Under the pieces are notes generated by a model. It did not search any database, was not told the origin of the DNA, and saw only the letters and a program-made list of their open reading frames with translations. Both the position numbers and the translations under genes were made by a program. A DNA stretch of 64,000 nt from Epiperipatus broadwayi (taxonomy: Eukaryota > Onychophora > Udeonychophora > Euonychophora > Peripatidae), in the NCBI GenBank assembly GCA_028023455.1, contig JAQFVV010012477.1, positions 5,262,751 through 5,326,750 on the forward strand, read 5' to 3'. Below, piece after piece: positions 1-11,437 of the stretch; position 1 is the stretch's first letter, and each line of letters opens with the position of its first letter.

Positions 1-239
1 GAAGTCACAGTGCATCATATCATATTATTTCAGTGTCATTATACATATATGTTTGTTTATATGGAGATATAAGCTAGAGGTAATTGAAAAACAGATAAGT
101 CATAATACAGTCACTACAGCTTTTTCGGTGAAATAATAGAATGGGGATCAGAAGGATTGCATTTTTTATTTGCTAATTTTGGAGATATGTGATTTTTATT
201 AGTAATCGTAATTAGCGATCTCTTTGTAGCAATAAAATT

Positions 240-988
240 TATGAAATGTTAGCACTATTAAAAATAAATCAAAATGCTATGTTGCAGGAGTTATCAGATG
301 AAAGTAGGAAAGTAGGACTAAAGATAAATGTTAAAAAGACTAAAGTAATGTTTAATAGATTTTCTCAAAATATGAAAATAAAGATTGATTATGATGAATT
401 AGAAGAAGTTAACAGTTACAAATACCTTGGTCAGATTATTAATACAGATGGAAATATAATGGATGAAATTAATCATAGAATTAAACTTGGTTGGAGTGGT
501 TTTAGTAGAAATAACTTGATATTAAAAGGAAATATGCCTATATGTTTGAAAAGGAAGATTTTTAATAAATGTGTTTTGCCTGTTCTTATGGATCTGAGAC
601 TTGGACACTTAATAGAAGAGCAATACAGAGACTTCAGACCACTCAAAGAAATATGGAGAGATGCATGTTGGGAGTAACAAGAAGGGATTGAAAATGCAAT
701 GTATGGGTAAGAGAACAAACAGGTGTTACTGATCTCATTGAAAAAGTTAAAACACTGAAGTGGAGTTGGGCTGGACATATTGTTAGAAGAGATGATAACA
801 GATGGACAATTGAAATTTTAAACTGGATTCCAAGAGATTGTAAAAGCCATAGAAAGGGACCACACATGAAATGGATGGATGAAATGAGAAAGTGTGCAGG
901 GGTGATGTGGAGAAGAGAAGCTAAAGATAGGAAAAGATGGATTGAACTTGGAGAGACCTTCATTCTGCAGTGGATTGATAATGGTTGA
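240..988 (+). mobile_element. RTE-like LINE, 3' end of reverse transcriptase (decayed)
   Basis: The frame from 246 to 674 encodes the C-terminal part of a non-LTR reverse transcriptase. It shows the KKTKVMF string (residues 30-36), then YKYLGQII and the thumb region with KRKIFNKCVLPV. This is the arrangement of the RTE-like endonuclease/RT proteins often annotated as craniofacial development protein 2-like. Near 661 the reading shifts by one frame; the new frame (662-988) continues with a single TGA at 689-691 and carries REQTGV, RRDDNRWTIEIL, WMDEM and the typical ending LGETF...WIDNG before a stop at 986-988. The endonuclease and catalytic palm are not present upstream, so this is a 5'-truncated copy, and the frameshift plus stop show that it is dead. 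The same family recurs at 9024-11350 and 32955-33400. What is seen: motifs and breaks. What is inferred: the clade. Confidence 0.85.
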
Positions 989-1154
989 TGATCATGATTC
1001 TAAAAAGTAAACTTCCTTAAAGCGAATAAAAAAAATTTGCTGATAAAGTCGTTCTAAACATTAGGTATTAATGTAAACATCACTTGCAATATTGTAATTA
1101 TTTTAAATATATGATAATAATTAAGCTATTCATTCAGTATACTGAAGGTTTACT

Positions 1155-1225
1155 ATAGCCAATAAACATCACATGATTACCAATACGTATAGAGAGTTTT
1201 GCCTGTTTTAATGTTTACTATAGTA
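1155..1225 (-). repeat. Family A foldback element, fragment
   Basis: AATAAACATCACATGATTAC followed by TATAGAGAGTTTTGCCTG matches the outer part of the family A terminal arm seen complete at 3420-4035 and 37213-37765. Only about 70 bp are left and no flanking direct repeat was found. Confidence 0.55.
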
Positions 1226-1267
1226 CATAGAGATTTGATCGTAGAATTTTTAGTCTATGTCCCTTCT

Positions 1268-1545
1268 CCACTCCATCTCAAGCAACTGATATAAATGATC
1301 ACACACTTGTGAAAAAGATAAATGATCCCCGATACTTCATGCAGAATCAGTTGGATCAGATAATCTCCCACATATATATATACAATCAGTGCTTAGTTTA
1401 TATTAAGATAGCAATTCTTAAATTTTAATGAATAGGTTTCAGTTTTTTCAACAATTCAACTGCCTATTTCATTGAAAAACTAATAATGGAATGCTCAAAG
1501 CCCTTGGCGGATTTGATATTACAGTCATACCCATATAGATATTAC
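1268..1545 (-). repeat. Family B dispersed repeat, minus copy
   Basis: Read on the minus strand, this copy parallels 7392-7760 and 51895-52260. Shared landmarks are the CATGGGTATGA-like start (here as TCATACCCATAT on the + strand), the CAAAGCCC block, the ATCAGTGCTTAGTTTATATTAA block, the ATATATGTGGGAG block and the TTGGTCCAGAT-like block (here TTGGATCAGAT). No coding capacity is visible. The family is non-autonomous and of unknown class. Confidence 0.6.
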
Positions 1546-2985
1546 ATCATGTATATCTGTTGTTTGAGATGGAACAGAGAATATAGACTGAAAATCCTAA
1601 ATTCAAATTTCTCTGTTTAGTATATGGTAATATATATATATTTTCTTGATAAATGGGCTGTCTCCTATGTTACTATTTAATTTTTATGACTAGATGTAAT
1701 AAAATTTAATCTACAGTTAAGTCATGCGTTGTTTTGAATATCATTCAAACTAGTTTCAAATATTTTATGATTCTTTTGTATGTATTAGATGCACATTGTC
1801 ATTTCTACGTATTTGTTAAGTTTTTGATGTTAAGCTCCAGGTCACACAAGTTGTCTTTATAGAGTGAAATATCATATCAGGAATAAAGGTTATAGACTTG
1901 TTTATATGCAGAAGGACTTTTTTAATGTACGTTATTGATTCATTTGTAATGCAATGATTAAATATTGACTTATTAGTTAATAATATAAACTAATAAACAA
2001 CTATTTGTACTACAAATTACTACTGACAGAAAAATGGCCTGGTGAATATATTCATGATGAACAGAGAATAGGAATAATGTTTAATTGGATAGCTCAGTAA
2101 AACTGTTCACAATAATATCCTTAAGCAATATGTGAGTCTGAATATTGTACCTTACATATAACCCCCCTTCCCCTATTCATGATTTCAGTAATCCATAATT
2201 TGAAAAAAATATTAAGCAAAAAAATAAAAAATTAGAAATTTATAAATTTGGATTTGTAAAGTTTGCACATGCTGTCAGTATGTGTAGCATCTGAATTAAT
2301 TCCTTGCCTGTTTCTCATCTCATAATTAGCCTGTACTCGATTATAGTTGCTTTTTATCTTTCTTGATTTATTATTGTACTTATTTGTCTTTTATAATTAC
2401 ATTATACTATTTTTTTTATGAATTATTTTTGTTGATATCTTAATGCGTATAATTTTTGAAGTAAATTGTATTATAGATCCTGTGTATATATGTTAACATA
2501 TATAATGTTTGGTATTATCCATGGAACTGGCCCTAATTGGCCTTGGATATAGAGGGATTATTGTATATTTATTTTATAACATTAGTAAAAATATAGAATA
2601 ACAACTATAAAGTTTAAAAGTTTTACATAGAAAAAGAAAAAAGTTAACAAGAAAAACAAATTATGATTTAAAAAATATAAAATTGTTAAAAGTCTCACAT
2701 TCCGTTTTAAAGAAAAAAACAAGTTATAATGAAATCTGCTATAATGAATTAATCGGTTCCAGTTTTTTTTTATTATATTACTCCATTTGCTGATTTTTAC
2801 ATTGAATGAAGTACGTTTTTAAAATAATTTGTTTCAGGCCTGTAGCCTAGATCAAAGTTATCATCTAAAGCAATACAAATTCAAAAATATATATTTAAAA
2901 TTAATTGCTATATATATATATATTCTTTTCAATGTTAATCATCTTATTGTCGCTGTGAAATCTAATCACTGCTGTTGCATTCGTT
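1546..2985. other. Anonymous A+T-rich sequence
   Basis: No gene, RNA or element was recognised. There are A/T runs, short TATATA tracts near 1629 and 2910, and a GGCCCTAATTGGCC short palindrome near 2530. The first coding exon of NDUFA7 was looked for here as a short open stretch ending in a GT donor just upstream of the exon at 4993; none was convincing. Confidence 0.5.
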
Positions 2986-3419
2986 AAATTTTCTTTAGAC
3001 TATTATAATATCTATGATGTCTATTTCGATGATTCAAATCTTTAATCACTGTGTAAATGTTTATAGAATCAAATGCTTTTTCATATTCTACAAATCGAAA
3101 GTATAATAGCAAGCTTGTTTTTTTGGTTGATTGGAATTCAAAGTTGGCTAAAGACAAGTTATATTTATCTTGGTAAAGATTTTATGTAGAACTGAGAAAA
3201 GACTGCGAAGTCTGTAAATTCTAATATCTTTTTAATTCTTAAATATTTATGCTGGACTCTTTTAATTGTATGATTTAGACATTTCTAGTATAGCTTTGCC
3301 AACAATTTATTACTTGATTGCTTCTTTTAAAATATTAATAATAATTCCATCATTTCCTAGAGCTTTTTTTTTCTTCATAGATTTAATCGCATAGCTCACC
3401 TAGTCATTTAAAATACTAT

Positions 3420-4035
3420 TATTAAAACAGGCAAAACTCTCTATATGTATTGCCAGTCAGTGCAAACCAGAGTAATCAATGGATGCCAGAAGGCTAGTGC
3501 CTTGGATATAGTTTTGTCTGTTTTAATAACAGTTATAAGCAAGCGTAGGAAATAGTAATCATGTGATGTTTATTGGCTTAAAACCAATTCTGCCTAATAA
3601 GATAGTGATGGCTATGATTATTAAAGAACCAAAGTCGTCAAAATGTATAGGTACTGAACTGAATTCAGACCTATATGAATATGTAAGCTAATGAGCTTGG
3701 ATTGAAAATATTACGGTGTTTTCAATTTAAGATTCATAGTTTGGTAGTTAAGTAGAGATAAAAGGTGGCTGCTGGAGGGTTGCATTAGATCCTAAGATCT
3801 AGGTGCAGTGCTCTCAGATCCAAGGCTCCTCACTGATGAAGGCCACAAGCCAGCAACTAGTCTGGAGATATTGGATGAGTAGGCACTAGATGGGGATTTT
3901 ATGCACTAGCCTTCTGGCATCCATTGATTACTCTGGCTTGCAGTGAGTGGCAATATGTATAGAGTTTTGCCTGTTTTAATAACAGTTATAAGCAAGCATA
4001 GGAAATGGTGATCATGTGGTTTATTCATTTAAAAT
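3420..4035. repeat. Family A foldback element, long copy
   Basis: The outer arms are inverted copies of each other: GGCAAAACTCTCTATATGTA ... GTAATCAATGGATGCCAGAAGG on the left pairs with CCTTCTGGCATCCATTGATTAC ... TATGTATAGAGTTTTGCC on the right (both shown in part). Between them lies a left extension (CAGTTATAAGCAAGC, ATCATGTGATGTTTATTGG) followed by a unique middle with GGATCCAAGGCTCC-like and TTGGATGAGTAGGCAC blocks that recur in other family A copies. It sits inside the minus-strand LINE relic. The direct repeats at its borders are not clear in this copy. Confidence 0.75.
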
Positions 4036-4442
4036 ACCTTACAATTTGAGAACTCATCCACAAATTTTATATCATTTCTCTTTTTAGTAATAGTTTGATT
4101 CTTTTTTTATTACTGAAATAACTTTCTTTCCAATACCAAGATGTTATTTATATTTCTGAGATTTTTATTATCTTCTGTGCCAATTTACAATTATATTTTC
4201 TTTATAATTATTAATTTCCTTTTCATAACATTTTACAAAACTCTAAATATTCAATTTTTCTTAAAGGATCATTTGTAAAAAAATTCATGTTTTTTTTTTC
4301 CATGCATTGTTTTGTCTCAGTAGAAAATTTACTGATAAACTGCTATTTTTTTTGTATCTACTACCTTCCTTGCATAATTCTTAATAGTTAATTATCTTCT
4401 ATTGATTTTATTCAAGTCTGAATCATTTTCAGAGTTTGTTAA

Positions 4443-4560
4443 CATTTTAAAGCATATAAAAGCGATTTCCCCGCTGACGAAGAAGCTGCAAAAACCAAAA
4501 CAATTAAATGGGCCCAGCGCTTTCAAGGTTTTCCCTCATATTCGTGGCCAACATTAAGTT
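4443..4560 (-). repeat. Family D hairpin repeat (GAAAGCGCT end)
   Basis: On the minus strand the sequence reads CGAATATGAGGGAAAACC then TTGAAAGCGCTGGGCCC. The same order, a short stem-loop followed by CGAAAGCGCT, occurs at 23884-23930. A+T content is lower than in the surroundings. It may be a fragment of a larger dispersed element; no tail or target duplication was identified. Confidence 0.4.
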
Positions 4561-4992
4561 ATAAATCATTTATGTAATGTTGCTAACTAATAAAGTATGC
4601 AAATGTGAATGCAAATTAGTTTGTCCATTTTTTTGAGATAGAAAAACACATGTCGCGTCTATTGATGGAATTGTTATCACTGATAACAAAATACGCCTCC
4701 TTGATTTTTCTTTTGCAGTCATTGGCTTCAGAGCATACTATCATTTGCCAATTATAATTTAAATTCATTGGAATGTTTTTATAGATTAGGATTATTATTA
4801 ATATGGTCTTTCTTAATAGTATTTAATCTGCTGTACCTTCAGCAATAAATTGTAAATCTCTTAATCATAATTCATTATAAAACAATTAGGTTTTTGTAAC
4901 ACAATATATTATGTCTATTTATATATCATTCATATCTAGATATATTTATACTTCTATTATATATTAAAACTTGTTTTGTTTTATTTTTTTAG

Positions 4993-5039
4993 AGAAAATT
5001 TAAAAACCCCTTACGATTTGCAGATAAACTCGCAAGCAG
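4993..5039 (+). CDS. NDUFA7: NDUFA7 internal coding exon (complex I subunit B14.5a), upstream exon
   Basis: This 47-nt exon follows a good acceptor (TTTTATTTTTTTAG, ending at 4992) and encodes RKFKNPLRFADKLAS plus the first two bases of an Arg codon. It corresponds to the GRK...LRF...LA(S/A)R segment in the N-terminal third of NDUFA7, a small accessory subunit of mitochondrial NADH:ubiquinone oxidoreductase. The donor is not GT: AG at the exon end is followed by GCAAGT, the classic strong GC-AG donor. Only this choice keeps the frame into the next exon (AG + A = Arg, then SPPHPDLP). Ending the exon four bases later at CAA|GTAG would break the frame. The exon carrying the start codon was not found; roughly 20-30 N-terminal residues are missing. 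Confidence 0.85.
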
Positions 5040-5960
5040 GCAAGTAGAATTTTGCTTTCATTTTATTTCCTTATTTTAAATTTATAAGATAGAAACATGT
5101 TCCCAAACATCTTACTGTTAAATACAGATGATTCCTAATTTAAAGTCCATTCCACGACTTTATATAAATGAAGTTTTATATATGTAAGATTTTTATTTCC
5201 GATGTATGGTGAAGAATATTATAAAAAAAAATTTTAATAAGGGAAAAGAAGCGCAAATCAAAAGAGATGTTTAACTTTCTAAGATAACCAGAAACTGAAG
5301 GCCACATTGACCTGCATGCCATGTTTTTCATGTTTCACTTTTTATATTTGTCAGGACTTATTTATATAATGTTGAATTTTCATCAGTAAGCTGTGTAAAT
5401 GCTGCGAAAGCAATCTAAGTGAAGCATTTTTGAATTTAATAATTTATTTAAAAAATTTTTTTCATATCATATTTGAAGTTTAATGAAAACTGTTTACCAA
5501 AATTGCTGGTTATGCATTATTTTCTGTCAGTATTATTCAGTGTGATAAATATATTTGTTAAATAAATAGCTAAAAAATAATTTTTAAAAAATTTGTACCC
5601 CCCCCAGCAATTTGACAAACAATCTAGTATTTAAATCTTTTGGTTAGCTGTTAAATAACTTGCTGTTTTCTTTTTTGTGCTTCAGTTACATGTATTTTGG
5701 AAAAAGGAATTGAAGTTAGTCTTCAATATAATCATGAATAAGAATGTAAACTAAATATTAATTGGCATTTTGTAGGACATTGATATTGCATAATGCTTTA
5801 TTATAAGATTTTGTTTTTGATGACTATAATCAGCAGTATCCAGTTGCAAATGAATGAGGCCATTCCAATTCCAAGAAGAAGAAGAAAGAAAAAACAAAGC
5901 CAAATTATGTGAGGTAGTCATTTTTAGACTACAATTTCAAGATCTCTTCCATTTCTGTAT
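5040..5960. other. Start of NDUFA7 GC-AG intron (5040-14288), no element recognised
   Basis: The intron begins GCAAGTAGAATTTT. The first 900 bases are A+T-rich, with a C run at 5598-5606 and no gene or repeat that could be assigned. The intron as a whole spans 9.2 kb and holds family A (5975-6227), family B (7392-7760), a family C copy, a LINE relic (9024-11350) and the LTR-like element 11438-13633. Confidence 0.6.
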
Positions 5961-5974
5961 AGTACTCTTGTTCT

Positions 5975-6227
5975 AACTACCAAATATCACATGGTTACCA
6001 TTCTTTATGCTTACACAAGCTATTTACACAGAGGCAAAACTCTCCATACACTAGCACCACTCAGTGCAAGCCAGAGCAATTTTCAGGAAGGTTTTTGCAT
6101 AAAATCACCTTATAGTGTCTACTCATCCAATATTGCCAGACTAGTTTCTAGCAAAAACTTTCCTGCATCCATTGACTGCGCTGGTTTGAACTGAGTGGCA
6201 CTATTGTATGGAGAGTTTTGCTCTTGT
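5975..6227 (+). repeat. Family A foldback element with 13-bp direct repeats
   Basis: The direct repeat GTACTCTTGTTCT at 5962-5974 and 6228-6240 brackets a 253-bp element. It begins AACTACCAAATATCACATGG and ends GAGAGTTTTGCTCTTGT. Inside, the left arm (GGCAAAACTCTCCATACAC, CACTCAGTGCAAGCCAGAG) pairs with the right arm (TGAACTGAGTGGCACTATTG, TATGGAGAGTTTTG). The left end extends about 50 bp beyond the paired arm, so the termini are asymmetric. An apparent 67-codon open frame inside it is chance. Confidence 0.85.
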
Positions 6228-6240
6228 GTACTCTTGTTCT

Positions 6241-7390
6241 GTCTAACATTGACAAATTCTATTGATAAAAGTCACTATCTACATCTTTACAATAGTTTAT
6301 TGTTATTTAGTTCAAATTCTGGATCTTTATATATTAGAGAAAGAAGACAAAAATGGAATAAGAATTTGCATTGAAGATGTACTTGATGTGGAGATGGGCA
6401 AGAGAGTATTGAACATTTATTTTTTAAAGTGAAGGATGGTGAAAGAGGATCAGGATAAATTGTATGCAAAATGGAATCAATTTTTAAAAATAAAGAGGAT
6501 GAGTAGAGATTTTATGATTTTTTGTTTAGGTCTTTATAACAAATTTTGGAAATATAGGACAGCATAAAGGAAGTATCAAAGCAACTTTAATTAAAATGGG
6601 ATAGGAGAGAGAGTGTGTGTGTAATGAAATGTCATGACTAGAAAAATGATTGGATAATAAGGATTCAGAAGTAGACGAGTTTACTAAGGTATGTAAGAAT
6701 TTTGTAGGCAGGAAATACTTAATTTAGCTAACGGTATATCCTACGCACAGAAATTTCTGACTTCATTTAAAGAGAAGTCATTTTACATCATGATATAGTC
6801 CTCTTAGAAATTAAATTAAGTTTCAGTATATAAAATAAAAAAGTTAGAAAAATAATATGTGATGATGGATAAAATTACTGAAACATTTAAACGTTCACCC
6901 ATCTACTACATTATATCATTTTTTGCTGCAAATAAATTGAATGCAACAAAATAGTTGCATCAAAAACTAGTAGCAAAAAAACCTGTTACAATAAATGAAA
7001 TAGGTACAAGGATTGTTATTTTTAATCAAAAACTAGAAATCTACAATCTCACACTAGTAATGGGAAAAAAGTATTTAATCATCTGATATCTATTTTGTGT
7101 AAAATTGAAATCACACCAAAATATGTAATTGCTGACCTGATATCAAATCTTTTTAACTATAAAATTATAATAAAGTATTAGAAATATCAATATATAACAG
7201 TAATTACAGAAAATATATATTTATAACATTGAAAAGGCATAAAATTATGTGCCAAAAAATAGTCTTTTAATATAATTAAATAGTCTTTTAATATAATTAC
7301 GAATATTTATTTTTTGAATCACTGTTATATATTGATATTCAGCATGTATTCTACCCATCCTTCTTCTATGTATTTAAATGGACATATTAA
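6241..7390. other. Anonymous intronic sequence with a short tandem duplication
   Basis: No gene was recognised. A 22-bp unit AAATAGTCTTTTAATATAAT(T) is present twice in tandem near 7257-7300. The rest is A+T-rich. Confidence 0.45.
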
Positions 7391-7391
7391 G

Positions 7392-7760
7392 GTCCTATGT
7401 GTGAGGGGTCAGAGTGGCTTAAGATCTACATGGGTATGACAATAAGATTGGCATCAGCAGGGGCTTTGAGCATTCTGTTGTCAGATTTTCAATGACATGG
7501 ATGACTGGAGAGTTGGAGGGTGAAGAAGATTGAAGCTTTGCATTAAAGTTTGAAGATTTGCTATCTTAATATAAACTGAGCACTGATTATGTATATATGT
7601 GGGAGTTGACGATCTGGACCAACTGGTGAGTACCTGTTCAGCACGAAATATGTATATTGGAGATCATTTATCTTATTCACATGTAGATGGTCATGTGTAC
7701 CGGTTATATAAGATGGAGTGGATTGCTGTGGGGAACTTGAAAATCTGAGTTCAAATCCTT
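7392..7760 (+). repeat. Family B dispersed repeat, plus copy
   Basis: This is the fullest plus copy of the family. Blocks in order are CATGGGTATGACAATAAGAT, CAGGGGCTTTGAG, TCTTAATATAAACTGAGCAC, GATCTGGACCAACTGGTGAG, CATGTGTACCGGTTATATAA and GAGTTCAAATCC. The last resembles a pol III B box, so a tRNA-derived SINE part is possible, but no convincing A box was found at the right distance. Related copies: 1268-1545 (minus), 36010-36112 (minus), 45020-45350 and 51895-52260. Confidence 0.65.
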
Positions 7761-8730
7761 TTAATTACATTAAGTTCAGTATAGACAATATATTTGTATT
7801 TAAATATCAATTTAAAAAACAGCACAATGGATTCTCCATTTTTGATGATAACTACAAAAGCAAGTTGACTTAAATTCAAAGCCTTAGAGCTTTTTAAATT
7901 TCAGGCTATTAGCTTGGTCATGTAAAAAGTTACAGATGGTTGCTTGATACAAAAGTGCCTTAGTTTCAAATTCTCATTGTTGAAGGCAAGCATCAGAAAT
8001 TGGCATATGTGTTTATAACAGCATTTTCATCATCTTGTGCCCATTGATTTCTCAAATCTTTGGTAGATTGGTCTGGAGTGAAGTGTAAAGAACTATTGTT
8101 AAAAACACATCAAGATTTATGTCAAAAAACTGCTACATCTAGAGAAAATTAGTAAAAAGGGCTGATGTTTTCTATCAAAAATCATGGAATAAAAATAGGA
8201 AAATTTACATTTATGAAATTCACTAATTAATAAAGTAATTATCTTTTTGAGTGCCACTAGATTTTAAATGAACCTAGAGTAGGATAGGCCAGATAATTTG
8301 ACTATTTCTATTACTTCTTATTCAAGCATAAGCATATTATATCTATTTAAATTCTTATGATACATATATAGTTTTAAAAAAGGGGATATATAAGTTAACA
8401 CATCCCAATTTTTGTTTGTTTCATACTGTGTGATTGTCATTTGTGTCACAATATAATGCTTATTATCAATTGTAAAAAAAAATATTTTTTAAATACTGTA
8501 CTATAACTAATAGTTATCCTGCATTTGAACATGTAAATTTGGTTTACACAAGAAGTCACACAGTGCTTCGGTTATATAAGGGGAAAACTGTCACTGTAAT
8601 AAGACAATTTTTTATTTTAATTATTTAGTGAAGTTCAGAATTTAGTAGAAAAATTTGCAGGGAAGTAACATGACTTTTTATAATAAAAAGTAATTGTGTG
8701 TAATGTTTTAGCACCAAAGTGGTGGGCTAA
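7761..8730. other. Anonymous intronic sequence
   Basis: A+T-rich with poly-A/T runs (near 8473). No coding, RNA or repeat feature could be supported. Confidence 0.4.
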
Positions 8731-8734
8731 GTAC

Positions 8735-8865
8735 AGCAGTTTCATTCACTGCAACTAATTGAGATTATTATTATTAATTATTTTTCTTATCTGTGAATGA
8801 ATTTAAGAACCTTTATCTCCTTGTTTCATTATTCTATCACTGCGTTAAGTCACGCAAAACATTTT
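8735..8865 (+). repeat. Family C dispersed repeat, divergent copy
   Basis: The segment ending CTATCACTGCGTTAAGTCACG matches the 3' part of copies at 22138-22255 and 24427-24515 (CTATCACTGCACTAAATTA). The start is poorly conserved. Confidence 0.4.
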
Positions 8866-9023
8866 TATAATTTTTATTAGAACTCTTTGCATAACTAATG
8901 TTCCAATAGAAGAAATTTATATTTTGTTAAAAAACTAAGGCAATAAGACACATAGTATGTTATATTTTATGGAATTATAATAAAGAAGTAGAATGTGTTT
9001 GATAAGAATATATATTTTAAAAT

Positions 9024-11350
9024 TATTATGGGAGATTTTAATGGTAGAATTGGATAATGATTGAAAGGTGAAAATGTTGTAATTTTGAATAGAAGACACT
9101 GACTTGTAAGAAACGGAAAAAAGATGTTTATTATGAATTTGTTTAGGAGAAAAATCGAAAATGGATTTTGATTAAATTTATTCTTATTATAATGTACTCA
9201 AGAGATTCGACATAAGAAGTGATCACTGATTAGTAAGAAGATGGTTTTAATCTAAAACTAGTAAGAAAATCACTGTCATCCATTGGTATCAAAAATATTG
9301 TAATGAATTTAAACTAAAACTTGCAGATCATTTAAAAATATTATTGAGGATAGTTCATATGTGAACAAAATAAATAAGAAAGTAGTTGGCATTTTACAAA
9401 GAATATTAATACAGATAGAAACAACGAAAATGCAGCTATTCAGTAAAATTTCAATTGAGACATAATGGATGCAGAAAAGAAAGAATATGAAAATTTTTTA
9501 AAATTATTCATTGAAAGAACTGAATATCTAAAATGTTGTAAAATAGTATGAAAGAGATTAATGATAACATAAGAAATAATTGTGAACTGATTTAAGAAGA
9601 AATTAAAAATCTTAAAAATATAAGACATCCTTTTAGTATTGGAAGTTAAGATTTTATTTTACTAATTGTGATATCACAAAGTATGTGGGAGAAATCTACA
9701 AAGAACTATGAAGTAATAAAGAAATAAGAAAACAAAATATCTTTATAGTTAAATATCTTTTGAAAAGCCAAGTATTTTAAACAAAAATGTGAAACATATT
9801 ATTAAATTTAAGAAAAGTGCAAATGATATAGTCATTATAGATGTTTTAAAAGAACAAATGGAAAATTTCAGAAATTATTAGAAAAACTATATATCAAATG
9901 TTTAAAAGCACAACAGATGATTGGAGGAATGCAATGGTGATATTTAAATGAAGATGAAAATGAAAGTATTAGAAATTGCAGATCTAGCAGCTTTCTATTA
10001 GATATCTATAAATTCTTTATTATGATCATTTCAAAAGTATGTTGTTCTCAAACCAGCTAAAAAAAAATAAACTGGATTTGAAAGTAATATTCCAAATATT
10101 AAGAGAAGTTACCAATAAGAGCAATGGTTGTAAGTTGCCTTTTTGCACCGTATTTGTAAATTATGAAAAAGACAAGGATTACAACTTTGGAATATCAAAA
10201 TATAGATCCATGATTTTATTAAATTCTGAAGAATATTTGCCAAAATGCAACACCAGTGATTATTCTACAGTGACATTAATATTGATAAGTACATAACAGT
10301 GTGGTTTTCTATCTCTAAAAATTGTGGTTTTATAGAGAATATTTTGAAACTAAAAGAATAAAAATAAATGATTACCTAAGTTATTTAGACTTTGCAGGTA
10401 ATGTGGTTTTTGCAAATAATACTTCAGAGCATTAGGGAATAGAACTGCTGTTAAGATGAAAGCATGATTAAATATAAATACTAAAGAGGCTGGAGCAGTT
10501 TAATTTTTTTTATAAATAAAGATTAATAGCAAAAAATATAAAGAAGTTGATAACTATAAATAATAATACTAATCAAATGGCTTATTTTTCAAGACTTCAT
10601 AAGTTTGAGAACTGGAAATGGAAGCTGGAGCTGTGTTTTATGGACTGTGAATTCTCAAATTCACTAGTCTACCAGTGCATTAAAACACACTTTATAAATA
10701 AGAATGGAAATATTATGGATGGAACTCATAAATTTAAACCTGACTGGAGTATTTTTGGTAGAATAACGTGAAAATATGGACTTGAAAAGAAAATTTTATA
10801 ATAAAACTAAATTTTATTAGTACTTACTTATGGACATAATAGACTTAGAAACCTAGTAGAAAAGCATTGTAAAGATAATAGATACTAATGAAATATGATG
10901 AGATGTATGTTATGATTAACAAGATGGAATAAAAAGTGAAATGCCTGGGTAACAAATCATAATTGGATTTAGTAATAAATTGAAAGGTTGATAGTCTTTC
11001 ACATGCACCTGTTGTTGTTTCTCAGACAGCTCTTCAAACCGCTGTTTAACATCTGATTGGCTGTCTGAGAAACAACAGTAGGCACATGTGAAAGACTAGC
11101 AATTTTCAATTTATTACTAATTTAATAACAACATGCGATTTAGACAAATATAATTGAATTTGTAACTAGAATAGATGATTAGATGGGTAATGGGATTATA
11201 AATGATTGTATGAGATATAGAAGGAAATCGCACGTGAAATGAATAATGAGATAAGAGATTTTCTAGAATGATATGGAAAAGCTATGAATCGGAGAAACTA
11301 GATTAAATTTGGAGAGACGTATGTTCTGTAATGGATTAATAATGGTTGAA
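9024..11350 (+). mobile_element. RTE-like LINE relic with endonuclease and RT remains
   Basis: At 9024-9053 the translation is IMGDFNGRIG, the catalytic block of the APE-type endonuclease, followed by a degraded MNLF...NG (9130-9170) and SDH-like block near 9220-9235 (last endonuclease motif). Around 10570-10770 it shows the GNIMDG...KP.WS.FGR segment equivalent to the YLGQII-to-thumb stretch of the copy at 240-988, and 11210-11345 gives the LGET-like end with a terminal WINNG-type string. The order endonuclease, linker, RT, C-terminus is kept over 2.3 kb, so this is a nearly full-length but heavily decayed copy. Frameshifts and stops are everywhere. An inverted repeat (10964-11123) is inserted near its 3' end. 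Confidence 0.65.
10964..11123. repeat. Foldback element, about 65-bp arms
   Basis: Left arm TTTAGTAATAAATTGAAAGG, AGTCTTTCACATGCACC, GTTGTTTCTCAGACAGC pairs with right arm GCTGTCTGAGAAACAAC, GGCACATGTGAAAGACT, TTTCAATTTATTACTAA across a spacer of about 28 bp. It is a MITE-like palindrome inserted in the LINE relic. No target-site duplication was resolved. Confidence 0.8.
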
Positions 11351-11437
11351 AATTATGAAAACATTTACTGAAAATTGTTTAATTAGATATGATTGTTGCA
11401 AAACTGAAGAAAATTTATTCAAACTTTGAGAAAATAA

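Larger units (their letters stand above)
2990..4830 (-). mobile_element. RTE-like LINE relic, minus strand, split by a family A insert
   Basis: On the minus strand, 3060-3105 encodes VEYEKAFDSIN, the RT motif A block of RTE-like reverse transcriptases (usual form VDYEKAFDS), followed by NHRN-type sequence. Upstream on the minus strand, 4040-4440 gives fragments resembling the charged linker between endonuclease and RT (EYLEFCK, then a run rich in K/R), and 4740-4830 resembles the region just after the endonuclease. The family A foldback at 3420-4035 interrupts it, so the LINE is the older of the two. Frames change many times and stops are frequent. The piece near 4440-4560 looks foreign to the LINE. 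The boundaries are approximate and the linker assignment is weaker than the RT motif. Confidence 0.55.

Noticed and set aside
4491-4560. Possible first exon of NDUFA7 starting at the ATG in AAATGGGCCCAGCGC
   Set aside because: The peptide does not resemble the NDUFA7 N-terminus, no donor follows in frame, and the segment matches a dispersed hairpin repeat found again at 23884.
5040-5046. GT donor at CAA|GTAGAA for the first NDUFA7 exon seen
   Set aside because: It gives phase 0, which cannot join to A|TCT CCT at 14289 without losing the conserved SPPHPDLP frame; the GC donor one codon earlier fits both frame and consensus.
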